DNA of 64,000 nt, taken from the NCBI RefSeq assembly GCF_018866245.1, contig NZ_CP076458.1, forward strand, positions 310,001-374,000, read 5' to 3'. The notes under the pieces were generated by a model. That model did not search any database, had not been told where the DNA came from, and was given only the letters and a program-made list of their open reading frames with translations. This stretch comes from Novisyntrophococcus fermenticellae. Its GTDB lineage: Bacteria > Bacillota > Clostridia > Lachnospirales > Lachnospiraceae. The translations under genes and the position numbers were made by a program. Below, in pieces: positions 16,006 to 24,384 of the stretch (its first letter is position 1; each line of letters begins with the position of its first letter).

Positions 16006-16878
16006 TTAGAACATCCCTCCGAGGGATGTGATGATTTCATAGATAATAATTGCCATGTAGGTCATAAGAAAGCACATGAGCATGGCAAAGGAAAACACCC
16101 GGATTTTGGGCGGTATTTTCATAGCCTGCGCTTTCAGCCGCTGAAGCTCCAGCTGCTTCATGTCGTGGGAAAGCATTTGGAAATAGACCGCATTGTCATC
16201 TCCCCGCAGTACGCCGATCAGCCCTCTGGTAATATCCGAGAGCATGGGCGAATTGAACCTTGCCTCAAAGCGAGTTAGCGCCGCCTCATAGCTGGAGGAG
16301 CGCATATCCGCCGTGAGGATGTCAAGCTCCGCCGCAAAGTCCTCGCCTGCGTTTTTCTTGAAATTTTCCAGCATAGACAGCACATCCCGGCTGGCTTTCA
16401 GCTCCTGGGTGACGGTTGCAACGAAACGGGGCAGCTCCTGTTCGATTTTCCCGCGCTTGGCCGCCAGTGCCTCATCCGCCTTGCGGATTTCCTTGAAATA
16501 GACCAGGATAGAGGCAAACAGCACAATGGGCGCCAGTAGCGGCAGGACAATCAGGCAGGGAATGATGCACAGCCCGATGGCCGCCGCCTTGACGATTGCC
16601 GTTGCCGTGAACAGCTCCGGCGAGTCGGAAAGCCCCGCCGCAGACAGCACATTTACCATCCGGCTTTTCTTGTATTCGTCCATACGGATATACCGGGAAA
16701 GCCGGACGGCGGCATTTCTGAGCAGGGCATCGGTGGTTTTGGGTTTGGCCTTTGCCTGCTTTCCTGCCGACAGCATCGCCTTTTGCGTGGCGAGGGTAGG
16801 CAGATGTAAGAGATCGGCGGCAATGAAAAAGAGTCCCGCCGATAGGAGGACTCCGAATAAAAACAGATAGATTGTCAT
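16006..16878 (-). CDS. tadC: TadC-like pilus inner-membrane platform protein
   Basis: 290-residue protein with an N-terminal membrane helix, a cytoplasmic helical domain, a pair of hydrophobic segments near residues 90-128, a second cytoplasmic domain (residues 140-240, the type II secretion F-domain) and a C-terminal hydrophobic segment. This is the half-size GspF-like layout of TadC, which with TadB forms the platform turned by the TadA ATPase. It lies 10 nt downstream of the TadB-like gene. Confidence 0.82.
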   Translation of the reverse strand: MTIYLFLFGVLLSAGLFFIAADLLHLPTLATQKAMLSAGKQAKAKPKTTDALLRNAAVRLSRYIRMDEYKKSRMVNVLSAAGLSDSPELFTATAIVKAAAIGLCIIPCLIVLPLLAPIVLFASILVYFKEIRKADEALAAKRGKIEQELPRFVATVTQELKASRDVLSMLENFKKNAGEDFAAELDILTADMRSSSYEAALTRFEARFNSPMLSDITRGLIGVLRGDDNAVYFQMLSHDMKQLELQRLKAQAMKIPPKIRVFSFAMLMCFLMTYMAIIIYEIITSLGGMF

Positions 16879-16888
16879 GGGTTCCTCC

Positions 16889-17818
16889 TTATCTTCGATA
16901 TTCGATGGGCTGGGTGAGCTTAATCACAAATGCCGTGGAAACGAAAATCACGGCGGCGCAGATCGCCAGCACCACCTGTCCCAGCGGGGTGTGCATCAGC
17001 GTATGGTACCAGTCCTGATTCAAAAAATACAGCAGCGGAATATTCCCGATGACGAGAATCACCATAACGATGAATTCTTTTCTCGGCTCAAATACCATGT
17101 TTTCCAGCTCGCCGTTGACTACCCGCATATCACTGAGCTTGCTGACAATGGGCGTCAGGGTGGTTTTCAGGCTGCGGTCGTGCTGGCAGGCAATGAGGGC
17201 GTCGCACCACTCATGGAACACTGCGTTGTCGATGCTCTCTTTCACGTCATGGAGCGCCGCCGTCACATCGGGGTCGACCAGCCGCACACGGGACACAAAG
17301 CCCTGAAATACCGACAGCACGGGCGGGTTCAGGTACGGGAGATTTTCCTCCACCGCTGTCAGAATGTCCTCATTTCGAAGATAGGCCGTGGTGATGATGG
17401 ACAGAGCCGTTTCCAGCTCCGCCGCAATGTCCTTTTTGAAGTGGCTGGCTGTGAGCTTTACCCACCAGAACGGCAGGAGCATACAGCCCGCCGCCATGAC
17501 AGGAACCAGAAAAAAGTTCGAGAGCATCACGGCGACCGACGCGCCCACGGCAAAGAACAGCAGGGACAAGGCACAGAGCATGGGAAAGCGCGCCGATCTG
17601 CCGCTGAGCTTTAGAATGGACTGCACCTCGGCGATTTCCCGGCGCAGATAGGATTTCTTTTTCCTGTGGGTGGTTTCATTGACCTCATCGCGAAGTGCTT
17701 TGGGCTGATCGGTCAGCCTGCCGAAGATGGCGGTTGTAAACGCCATGGGGGTCAGCCCCAGCAAAAGAAAAGAGCCTGCGATCATGCCGATGCAGGCGAT
17801 TAACAGTACCGTTGTCAT
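16889..17818 (-). CDS. tadB: TadB-like pilus inner-membrane platform protein
   Basis: 309-residue companion of TadC with N-terminal membrane helices, a central pair near residues 85-125 and C-terminal helices, with the F-domain between them (KKDIAAELETALSIITTAYL). The domain is the type II secretion F family fold. The start overlaps the end of the TadA gene by 4 nt. Divergent from proteobacterial TadB, as usual for Clostridia. Confidence 0.82.
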   Translation of the reverse strand: MTTVLLIACIGMIAGSFLLLGLTPMAFTTAIFGRLTDQPKALRDEVNETTHRKKKSYLRREIAEVQSILKLSGRSARFPMLCALSLLFFAVGASVAVMLSNFFLVPVMAAGCMLLPFWWVKLTASHFKKDIAAELETALSIITTAYLRNEDILTAVEENLPYLNPPVLSVFQGFVSRVRLVDPDVTAALHDVKESIDNAVFHEWCDALIACQHDRSLKTTLTPIVSKLSDMRVVNGELENMVFEPRKEFIVMVILVIGNIPLLYFLNQDWYHTLMHTPLGQVVLAICAAVIFVSTAFVIKLTQPIEYRR

Positions 17819-19389
17819 GCGGTTTGTTCCTCCTTTCGCAGAGCTTCAATGACCGCCTGGGGCATACCGTTTTCCAGAAGCCGCTTGGCGAGGCTGTCCG
17901 AGATGGTATTGACCTGCTCATGGTGCCCCTCAATGATGAATTTTCCGTCCTCCATGCGGTTTTCGGTGATGACATATTGAAACAGCGGGCGAAAACGCCT
18001 TGTGCCGTCCGGCAGAATCTCGCATTCCTGAATCTCCATCATGCGGCGCTGCTTGTTTTCCAGCTGCTTGCAGAACACCACAATGGGATAGGCTTCGGTG
18101 ACATAGTCCATCAGGGTCGCATCGGACATATCCACGGCGCGCTTGCACAGGGACACCATGCGGCGGTAGGTGGCCTCACAGGAATTGGAGTGGATGGTGG
18201 TCAGCACCGCCACGCCGGTTCGGGCGGCCTCCTGCGCCGCGTTCGCCTCGGGCCCTCGCATCTCGCCCACCACGATGATGTCCGGGTTAAAGCGGAGCGC
18301 ATAGTCTAAAAGGTTCGTCTGGTCGATGCGCTGGCGGTCATTGTCACTGTCACGGGTCAGGGTATGGATGACCGAATTGACCACTTTACCGTCCTTTTCT
18401 CTGACGAGAGCCAGCTCACGGGAGCCGTTTTCAATCGTATAGATACGCTTGTTGTCCGGTACAGTGGTCAGCACCCAGCCCGCCACGGTGGTTTTGCCGG
18501 AGCTGGTGGCTCCTGCTACACAGACCGAAATGCCGTAACGAATGCAGAGGGACAAAAAATCCAGCATGGAGTCTGTCGCCGTGCCGCTTTTAACAAAATC
18601 CTCTTTTTTCATGCTCTGCGGGTTGACGATACGGATGGAAGCCGCCACGCCCACATCCTCGTCCACAATGGGGCTTTTCAGTACGGCGATACGGATATTT
18701 TCACTGAGATGCCCCAGCACGATGGGACTGGCGTTATCCAGCACCATGCCGCTGATGTGGAGCATCCTGCGAATGACGTTGACGGCGTGCTGGGGACTTT
18801 CAAAGCGTTCCTCCAGCTTGACGGTGCGGCCATCCGAATACTGAACCTCAATGTCCCGCCACGAATTGATGTCGATTTCCTCAATCCCGGTGCCGAAGAT
18901 GTATTTGGTCAGAAACCCGAACTCCGCCATTTCGGTGTAGAGGGCGTCCGTCAGTCTGTCGCCGCTCATGCCGCCCACAGAAATGCGGTTATCCTGCAGG
19001 AATTTCTGGATATACCGCTTCATCTGTACCTTGGCGTCCCCGCCGCCTTCGGTGAGGAGGGTGCTGTAATGCTCAGAGATGTACGCCTGCACCTCGGCAA
19101 GCACCATGGAGAAGTCCTTTCCCTCCGTTTCCGGGGTAAAGAACAGTCCATGCGCACGCAGCGTGCGGTTGTCACGCAACGGGGCGGCGTCCTGCTCATC
19201 CGGCGGATTCAAAATATCCACATCGGGACCGAACTGCAAGTTTGCAAATCTCTCGGCCGTGGATTCGGAGGCATTTTCAACTTCGGTGATAAGCTCCGGT
19301 TCTGTGGACAACGGATGATTTCCGCTTTCCACCGCAGATACCGGCGCGGTCTGAAACACCGACGCGTTTCTTTTTTTGCCTAATTTCAT
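17815..19389 (-). CDS. tadA: TadA/CpaF-type secretion ATPase
   Basis: 524-residue cytoplasmic hexameric ATPase that powers Tad pilus assembly. An acidic N-terminal region is followed by the CpaF N-domain and the RecA-like core: Walker A GATSSGKTT near residue 293, then DIIVVGEMRG (Walker B) and GVAVLTTIHSNS (His box). The ATG at 19389 overlaps the TadZ stop and follows GGAGGTG; the frame upstream is open but only antisense-like sequence. VirB11-type conjugation ATPases are related, but the tadB/tadC neighbours favour TadA. Confidence 0.92.
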   Translation of the reverse strand: MKLGKKRNASVFQTAPVSAVESGNHPLSTEPELITEVENASESTAERFANLQFGPDVDILNPPDEQDAAPLRDNRTLRAHGLFFTPETEGKDFSMVLAEVQAYISEHYSTLLTEGGGDAKVQMKRYIQKFLQDNRISVGGMSGDRLTDALYTEMAEFGFLTKYIFGTGIEEIDINSWRDIEVQYSDGRTVKLEERFESPQHAVNVIRRMLHISGMVLDNASPIVLGHLSENIRIAVLKSPIVDEDVGVAASIRIVNPQSMKKEDFVKSGTATDSMLDFLSLCIRYGISVCVAGATSSGKTTVAGWVLTTVPDNKRIYTIENGSRELALVREKDGKVVNSVIHTLTRDSDNDRQRIDQTNLLDYALRFNPDIIVVGEMRGPEANAAQEAARTGVAVLTTIHSNSCEATYRRMVSLCKRAVDMSDATLMDYVTEAYPIVVFCKQLENKQRRMMEIQECEILPDGTRRFRPLFQYVITENRMEDGKFIIEGHHEQVNTISDSLAKRLLENGMPQAVIEALRKEEQTA

Positions 19390-20204
19390 ACGCCGAACAC
19401 CTCCCTGCATATTTTTTCGATTTCCTTGCGGAACTGGCGGCTGTCCTTCAGGGACAAATCCGCTAGCAGATTCCCGGCAAGATACTGTTCCTCCAGCTCC
19501 GGCGAATGGGTCAGGGTAAAGGCCACCGAGCCCAGCGCCTGTCCGATCTGCTCCCCGGCTTGCCGGGGCTTGACGTTGCCGGCAACCTTGTACTGCTTCT
19601 CCGCATCCCATTTGGAATCCCGGAGCAGCGGGAGCTGGCTGGAGAGATAGCTCACGGACTTCAGATCGGCGTTTGCGAGCCGCAGAACGCTGTCGGCCTC
19701 CATGAGCGCCACGGCGGAGAGAATGTCATTGGCAATATAGCTGCCGCAGTCCGCCACCACGAAAGGGGCGATTTTCCGCAGATTGTCCAGAAGCTCCTGC
19801 GCCTGTACCTGCTCATAGGGCGGGTAGGTGTACTCGTTTTCACCCTTTTTCATGCCCAGGATGGTGAGATATTTGTGCTTTTTCAGCGTCACCAGATTGT
19901 GCTTGATGAGCGGCTCCGTCACATGGGCGGCGGCAAGAATACTGCCCAACGAATGCTCTCCCTCCAGTTCGGAGAGCGGACAAATGCAGGGCAGCATGGG
20001 CGCGGTCATATCGCAGAGCAGCAGCACCACGTTTTTCTTCCGGTCAGCAAGGTGCTTGGCAATCTTTACGGCAGTGACGGTTTTTCCGCTGCCGGGAGAG
20101 CCCCAAACGGCAAGGATGCCATCCTGCGGTTCCTGCTCCGGCGGGGCATCCTTTTCCGCAGATGGGTGGGTAAAGATGCCCTTTTTCTTAAAGTTCAGCA
20201 TCAC
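19386..20204 (-). CDS. TadZ/CpaE-like ParA-superfamily ATPase
   Basis: 272-residue P-loop ATPase with a Walker A of GSPGSGKT near residue 36, VVLLLCDMTAPM as the switch I strand and PFVVADCGSYIAND as the Walker B region. No receiver domain is present, unlike proteobacterial CpaE. In Tad systems this protein positions the secretion machine. The gene overlaps its neighbours by 4 nt on both sides. Confidence 0.82.
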   Translation of the reverse strand: MMLNFKKKGIFTHPSAEKDAPPEQEPQDGILAVWGSPGSGKTVTAVKIAKHLADRKKNVVLLLCDMTAPMLPCICPLSELEGEHSLGSILAAAHVTEPLIKHNLVTLKKHKYLTILGMKKGENEYTYPPYEQVQAQELLDNLRKIAPFVVADCGSYIANDILSAVALMEADSVLRLANADLKSVSYLSSQLPLLRDSKWDAEKQYKVAGNVKPRQAGEQIGQALGSVAFTLTHSPELEEQYLAGNLLADLSLKDSRQFRKEIEKICREVFGV

Positions 20205-21031
20205 TGCGCCTCACTTTCTACAGGCACTTCGGATGTAGTGCTTTCCTCCGGTTCCTGAGATTCAGAAGCGCTGTCCTGCACCGGCTCCGCAGGGTACAGT
20301 GCGGCGATGACCTCGTCCTGCGCTTCGATAAACTTGGCGCTGTTGGCGGACGTGCCGCGATAAACGAGGGACAGATGGAGCTTGCCGTCTGATTCCAGTT
20401 CCGCCAATGTCTTGCTCTGTTCCGGGGATACCAGCAGGGTCACGGTTGCAGGAAGTTCTCGTTCATCAGATGCCGAAGGCGAATTGGGTCCAGCGTCACG
20501 CTGGTTGGCGTCATAGCCGCTGCCTGCGGTGACGGCGATGACCTCCACATATTTCAGCTCGACGGGGATCACGGTGGAGCCCTGCTTTTTGTAATCCGGG
20601 GCAATCACCGATACGATATCGCCGCTCTGGAGCTTGCCAGAAAGACCGTTGGCAAAGCTCTTAATGGTCACCGACATGGCCTGCTTGGTGCCGTTCAGAT
20701 TGTAAAGATAGGTATTTTCCGCAGCGGGGGTATCGGACAGCTTAGTGTTTAGGATATAGTCGCCAACGGAAAGGTCGGCTGTGGCATATTTGCCCACGAC
20801 GGATTCGCTCTGGCGAAGAACATTGTCCGGCAGTCCGAAGCCGCCCACCTCCACGGTCTGCACCATCTCTTTGGTGATTTCCTCGCCTGCCTTGATTTCC
20901 TTGGCGACGCGGACGATTTCGGTTTTCTGGCTGACGGACTGGTTGAACAACGGCGTCATGCCAAAGCAGATCAGCAGGGACAAAAGGATACAGATTATGC
21001 CGACCACCATGCGGTTTTTAAATAGACTCAT
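20201..21031 (-). CDS. CpaB/RcpC-like SAF-domain pilus protein
   Basis: 276-residue protein with one N-terminal membrane helix (VVGIICILLSLLICFGM), then a SAF domain near residues 40-100 (AKEIKAGEEITKEMV and KYATADLSVGDYIL), then a RcpC-like beta domain and an acidic Ser/Glu tail. In Tad systems CpaB is an envelope assembly factor. The ATG at 21031 follows GGAGGGAAATCC. Translationally coupled to the TadZ-like gene. Confidence 0.82.
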   Translation of the reverse strand: MSLFKNRMVVGIICILLSLLICFGMTPLFNQSVSQKTEIVRVAKEIKAGEEITKEMVQTVEVGGFGLPDNVLRQSESVVGKYATADLSVGDYILNTKLSDTPAAENTYLYNLNGTKQAMSVTIKSFANGLSGKLQSGDIVSVIAPDYKKQGSTVIPVELKYVEVIAVTAGSGYDANQRDAGPNSPSASDERELPATVTLLVSPEQSKTLAELESDGKLHLSLVYRGTSANSAKFIEAQDEVIAALYPAEPVQDSASESQEPEESTTSEVPVESEAQ

Positions 21032-21060
21032 AGGATTTCCCTCCTTGATTTCATGGTAAT

Positions 21061-21195
21061 TTAGAAGCTAGCGGAGCTGTATTTACGGGATTTCACCGCT
21101 TTCACAGCCTTGGGAATGAGAGCCGCCGCAAGCGAAACAGCGGCGATACCGGCAACGATGAGGGTCTTTTTTCTGCTGATATGAATTCTTTTCAT
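21061..21195 (-). CDS. 44-residue membrane peptide between prepilin peptidase and CpaB genes
   Basis: A short gene (MKRIHISRKKTLIVAGIAAV, one hydrophobic helix, then a basic tail KAVKAVKSRKYSSASF). GGAGG lies 9 nt before the ATG. The start overlaps the prepilin peptidase stop by 4 nt, and the gene occupies the whole gap before the cpaB-like gene. The coupling argues that it is real. It could be a small pilus assembly factor; no family recognised. Confidence 0.6.
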   Translation of the reverse strand: MKRIHISRKKTLIVAGIAAVSLAAALIPKAVKAVKSRKYSSASF

Positions 21196-21644
21196 AGGAT
21201 GTTTCCTCCAATTTTTAGAATGGTTACGGCAAGAAAGCCGAGGGACAAAAAGGGTGCCATGGGCAGGGATGCCTGTGACGCCTTCTGCGGCTCCAGTTTG
21301 CGGAGCCGTCTGACAATCTGTTCGATGAGATAAAAAAAGAGGGATGCCGTCAGGCCGAGCAGCAGCCCGGACGTGCATCCCCAAAAGCCCAGTACCATGC
21401 CTGCGGCAGCGGTGAGCTTGATATCCCCGCCGCCGATGCCTTCCGGTTTGCACAGGGCGGCAATGAGCAGGGGCAGTGCGGCAAGAACGCCCCAAAGCCT
21501 GACAGGGCTGAAATCCATCAGCCCAGTCAGTGCAATCAGGAGGCAAATGCTGTCCGGGATGATCCGTTTGCGGAGATCCCACACAGAAGCCGCCAGCAGC
21601 AGACAGAAAAAAAGCACCGCTTGAAGGGTGCTATCAGCCACCAT
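21192..21644 (-). CDS. Prepilin peptidase (TadV/CpaA-like, A24 family)
   Basis: 150-residue polytopic aspartic protease that cleaves pilin leaders. Both catalytic motifs are present: WDLRKRIIPD with the first Asp near residue 22, and GIGGGDIKL with the GxGD Asp near residue 74. No N-methylase domain, as expected for TadV/CpaA. The start overlaps the Flp-like pilin gene by 11 nt, linking substrate and enzyme. Confidence 0.88.
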   Translation of the reverse strand: MVADSTLQAVLFFCLLLAASVWDLRKRIIPDSICLLIALTGLMDFSPVRLWGVLAALPLLIAALCKPEGIGGGDIKLTAAAGMVLGFWGCTSGLLLGLTASLFFYLIEQIVRRLRKLEPQKASQASLPMAPFLSLGFLAVTILKIGGNIL

Positions 21645-21864
21645 AGTTGAACATTTCCTTGATACGCTCGGTCAGGGTTGGCAGCACCGTTTCCCCAAAC
21701 AGGGCATACAGTCCTGCAAGGAGCAGAGCGCCCAGCACCACGGCAATCAGGATTTTAATCGCCGTGTCAATGTAGCCTTCCCCGTGGCTCCCGGAAAGGA
21801 CGCGGCGGGTTTTGGCGGCAGCCATGGCCGCCTTGGTTTTCAGCTTGCAAATAAGATGTTTCAT
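21634..21864 (-). CDS. Flp-like major pilin, copy 1 (DUF6133-like)
   Basis: 76-residue type IV pilin-like protein. A basic leader (MKHLICKLKTKAAMAAAKTR) is followed by GEGYIDTAIKILIAVV, a 25-residue hydrophobic helix and a short C-terminal tail ending KEMFNYGG. The size and plan fit Tad Flp pilins; the DUF6133 label is by memory. About 80% identical to the copy at 28743-28973. Immediately upstream of the prepilin peptidase. Start preceded by AAGGGGGAAC. Confidence 0.78.
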   Translation of the reverse strand: MKHLICKLKTKAAMAAAKTRRVLSGSHGEGYIDTAIKILIAVVLGALLLAGLYALFGETVLPTLTERIKEMFNYGG

Positions 21865-21876
21865 GGTTGTTCCCCC

Positions 21877-21921
21877 TTATTCAAAATGGTAGGTCACCGA
21901 GTAGGTGATGTTGGATTTGTT
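21877..21921 (-). CDS. 3' exon of the SLH surface protein (after the group II intron)
   Basis: After removal of the predicted intron the reading frame of the SLH protein continues for 14 residues (NKSNITYSVTYHFE) and stops at TAA, 12 nt before the start of the Flp-like pilin gene. The in-frame join and the spacing to the next gene support these boundaries, which could shift by a base or two. Confidence 0.6.
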   Translation of the reverse strand, partial: NKSNITYSVTYHFE

Positions 21922-24384
21922 GTAGGGTAGGCAACCAACGCCACACCATATTTCTATGGTAGGTTTTTGTCTGCCCCCCTCCGAACCGTACGTACACCTT
22001 TCAATGTATACGGCTCTCCAATTGTTTCTAAATCATTTTCCACCATGGATATCCCAGTGACAGTCTTTGCATACAATTAATGTCTTTCTGTTCATTTTTG
22101 ACATTGTTAAGACCCAATTCGGTATATGCCTGCCACGTTTTTTATACTTATCTTTGATATCCTTAAGTTTTCTTACATGATGAACTTCAATATTTTCAGT
22201 ACTTCCGCACAATTCACATTTGTTTGCATTTAACCTTGTAATTAGCTGTGAGTTAAAAGAAATATCATATCCAAAGCTGTCATAAACATTAGCCTCTGGA
22301 AAGTCTTTTTTCACAATCCGGTCATTAAAGTACGTCATTGTTTTCTCACCTTTTTTTGTATGGTATTTTACTCCAACAATCCGGCGTGTTCCTGTGCCAT
22401 CTTTAACCGGCACATCAATTCCATATTTTTTAATGACTTTTTTTACAGATATATTTTCTTTTCTTGCAATGGTGTGCACCATACTGAAATAGTGATAATA
22501 CTTAAATTTGTACAGCCTTTGACTTACATTGGTTGCCAGACAATAATAATTGTATAGCCCTCTGATTTCTGCATTGTACTCGTTAATGATATCAAGTACA
22601 GGCAATTTTAGTCTTGGCTTAAAGACACACGATTCGCCATATTGAGTGAATTCTCTGATTTTTTGACTAATTACTTTATGTGGCACTAATAATTGAATCT
22701 GACCATTTACAGAACGTTTTCTGTTCCCCTGTTTATCCTTGCCCATTTTGGTATTGCAGTGCGCTTTCGTAAATTCATAGCCTAGAAAGTTTGCTTTTTC
22801 ATTTCCGAGATTCGTAATTAACGTTTTCTCTTGATTTAATTCAAGATTTAATTTTTCTTTCAGAAACGCAGCTACATCTTCCTTAATAGATTCCGCCATT
22901 TCTTTACTTCCAATTACCTCAATTACAAAGTCATCGGCGTAACGCACATACTTTACCCTCGTAAAATTACTGTCCATGGGGTCTAATGACGGTATGCTTT
23001 GTATCACCTTTGTCAATCTTTTGATTTCTTCAAGCTTCCCATTTTTTATTGCTGTATATCTTTTGCCACGCAGTCTTTGATATTCAGGATTACTTTTTCT
23101 TTTCTTGCCCTTGGTATTTTTATTGATGATTTCGTCCATGTATTTATCAAATTCATTTAGATAGATATTTGATAAAATGGGACTAATAATTCCACCCTGG
23201 GGACAGCCTGATAAAGACCTGTGCATTTGCTTAAATTCAAGGTATCCTGCTTTTAAAAATCGTCTGATTAACTCAATAAATCGGCCATCTTCTATCTTCT
23301 GAGATAAAATATTCAATAAGATAGTGTGGTCAATGTTATCAAAGCACCCTGTAATGTCTCCCTCTATGACCCAGTTTGCACCTCTCATTGTGTTTTTTAT
23401 TTGACACAAGGCGGTATGACAGCTTCTGTCCGGTCTGAACCCGTGTGAATTGTCACTAAAAATCGGTTCATAGATTGATTCCAGGAGTTGCCTAATGACT
23501 TCCTGCAACAGTTTGTCCTCAAAGCACGGTATACCAAGTGGCCTTGTCTTACCATTCTTTTTCGGAATATAGGTTCTTCTAACGGGTTTGGGGTAATACT
23601 GTTCAGTTTTTAGTTTTTCAATCAGAGTATCAATCATTTCATATTTAAAACCGTCAATTGTCCGGTTATCAACACCCTCTGTCATATTTCCTTCTTTGGA
23701 TTGGATTCTGGCATAGGCATTGACATAAAATTCCCGGTTGTACAAATTCCTATATATTCTTTGGAATACATAGTGTTCATCATTCTGCGATTTCTGATTT
23801 AGCATTGATAAAATCGTGTTAGCGTTCTGCATTTCGCATACCTCCATTCTTTATCAATAAAACAATCTGCTTTCCTTCGCCATGTACAAGGCTTTCCCTT
23901 GCTCAGACTACTATGAAAGCTCCGTTGCCATATTAGATATTCAATGTCATCTCTCTTGGTTTTATCCTTGAGATTTATCACCTTAAAGGCATTACATATA
24001 GCCATTTTGACGGCATTCTAACTTAGGCAATCTCCGTTTAAACTCCATAATACTTTTTGGCGCAACTTAGGCTTCCTTTTCGTTTCTTTTGCGTACTTAT
24101 CGTACACCGAGATAAATCAAAGAGTATGAAGACAATGTACAGATATCTTCATAGATTTATCCTCAAACACATAAGTCAGAGTGTGTTTGCCCAACGTGTT
24201 AAAGCGAAGAAACTGGGATTGAAGCAGTATAGCTTTAGCCATATTGCGCTGTGGTCTTGCATATCTTGCTTCTTTCTGACTTCAAAACAAATATGCTTTT
24301 CCGACGTGCTTTGTTCCCATTGACCTTTCGGCTACTGGTAAGTCGGCTGACCAATTAGATTTCTCTTTAATCTAATGCTCACAC
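21922..24384 (-). mobile_element. Group II intron with reverse transcriptase ORF
   Basis: About 2.46 kb. The 5' end reads GTGTGAGC (GUGYG consensus) on the minus strand. Domain V is clear at 21983-22016 with the AGC triad, a GAAA tetraloop-like GAAAG loop and GTACGGTTC closing arm. Domain VI follows, and the 3' end is CCCTAC. Positions 23833-24384 are the structured 5' domains without a gene. It is inserted sense to the SLH gene. The first in-frame codons of the intron supply a stop (GTG TGA), so unspliced mRNA still gives a nearly full-length protein. Confidence 0.88.
22033..23832 (-). CDS. ltrA: Group II intron reverse transcriptase/maturase (LtrA-like)
   Basis: 599-residue multifunctional protein. 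The reverse transcriptase domain carries the catalytic YADD box (VKYVRYADDFVIEV, near residue 290), and the PQGGIISPILSN motif lies upstream. A maturase X domain follows, and a C-terminal HNH endonuclease has CELCGSTENIEVHH and a final CKDCHWDIH. All motifs are intact, so the intron may be active. GGAGGT lies 7 nt before the ATG at 23832; an earlier in-frame codon overlaps that site and is rejected. Confidence 0.93.
   Translation of the reverse strand: MQNANTILSMLNQKSQNDEHYVFQRIYRNLYNREFYVNAYARIQSKEGNMTEGVDNRTIDGFKYEMIDTLIEKLKTEQYYPKPVRRTYIPKKNGKTRPLGIPCFEDKLLQEVIRQLLESIYEPIFSDNSHGFRPDRSCHTALCQIKNTMRGANWVIEGDITGCFDNIDHTILLNILSQKIEDGRFIELIRRFLKAGYLEFKQMHRSLSGCPQGGIISPILSNIYLNEFDKYMDEIINKNTKGKKRKSNPEYQRLRGKRYTAIKNGKLEEIKRLTKVIQSIPSLDPMDSNFTRVKYVRYADDFVIEVIGSKEMAESIKEDVAAFLKEKLNLELNQEKTLITNLGNEKANFLGYEFTKAHCNTKMGKDKQGNRKRSVNGQIQLLVPHKVISQKIREFTQYGESCVFKPRLKLPVLDIINEYNAEIRGLYNYYCLATNVSQRLYKFKYYHYFSMVHTIARKENISVKKVIKKYGIDVPVKDGTGTRRIVGVKYHTKKGEKTMTYFNDRIVKKDFPEANVYDSFGYDISFNSQLITRLNANKCELCGSTENIEVHHVRKLKDIKDKYKKRGRHIPNWVLTMSKMNRKTLIVCKDCHWDIHGGK

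Noticed and set aside
18364..19383. 339-codon plus-strand frame opposite tadA
   Set aside because: The opposite strand encodes a clear CpaF ATPase with all motifs; this is a shadow.
19390..19611. N-terminal extension of the TadA frame
   Set aside because: It lies within the TadZ coding region in another frame, and the ATG at 19389 has GGAGGTG and the 4-nt overlap seen throughout the operon.
23833..24005. Small ORF at the 5' side of the intron reverse transcriptase
   Set aside because: It overlaps structured intron RNA and the reverse transcriptase start in another frame, with no homology seen.
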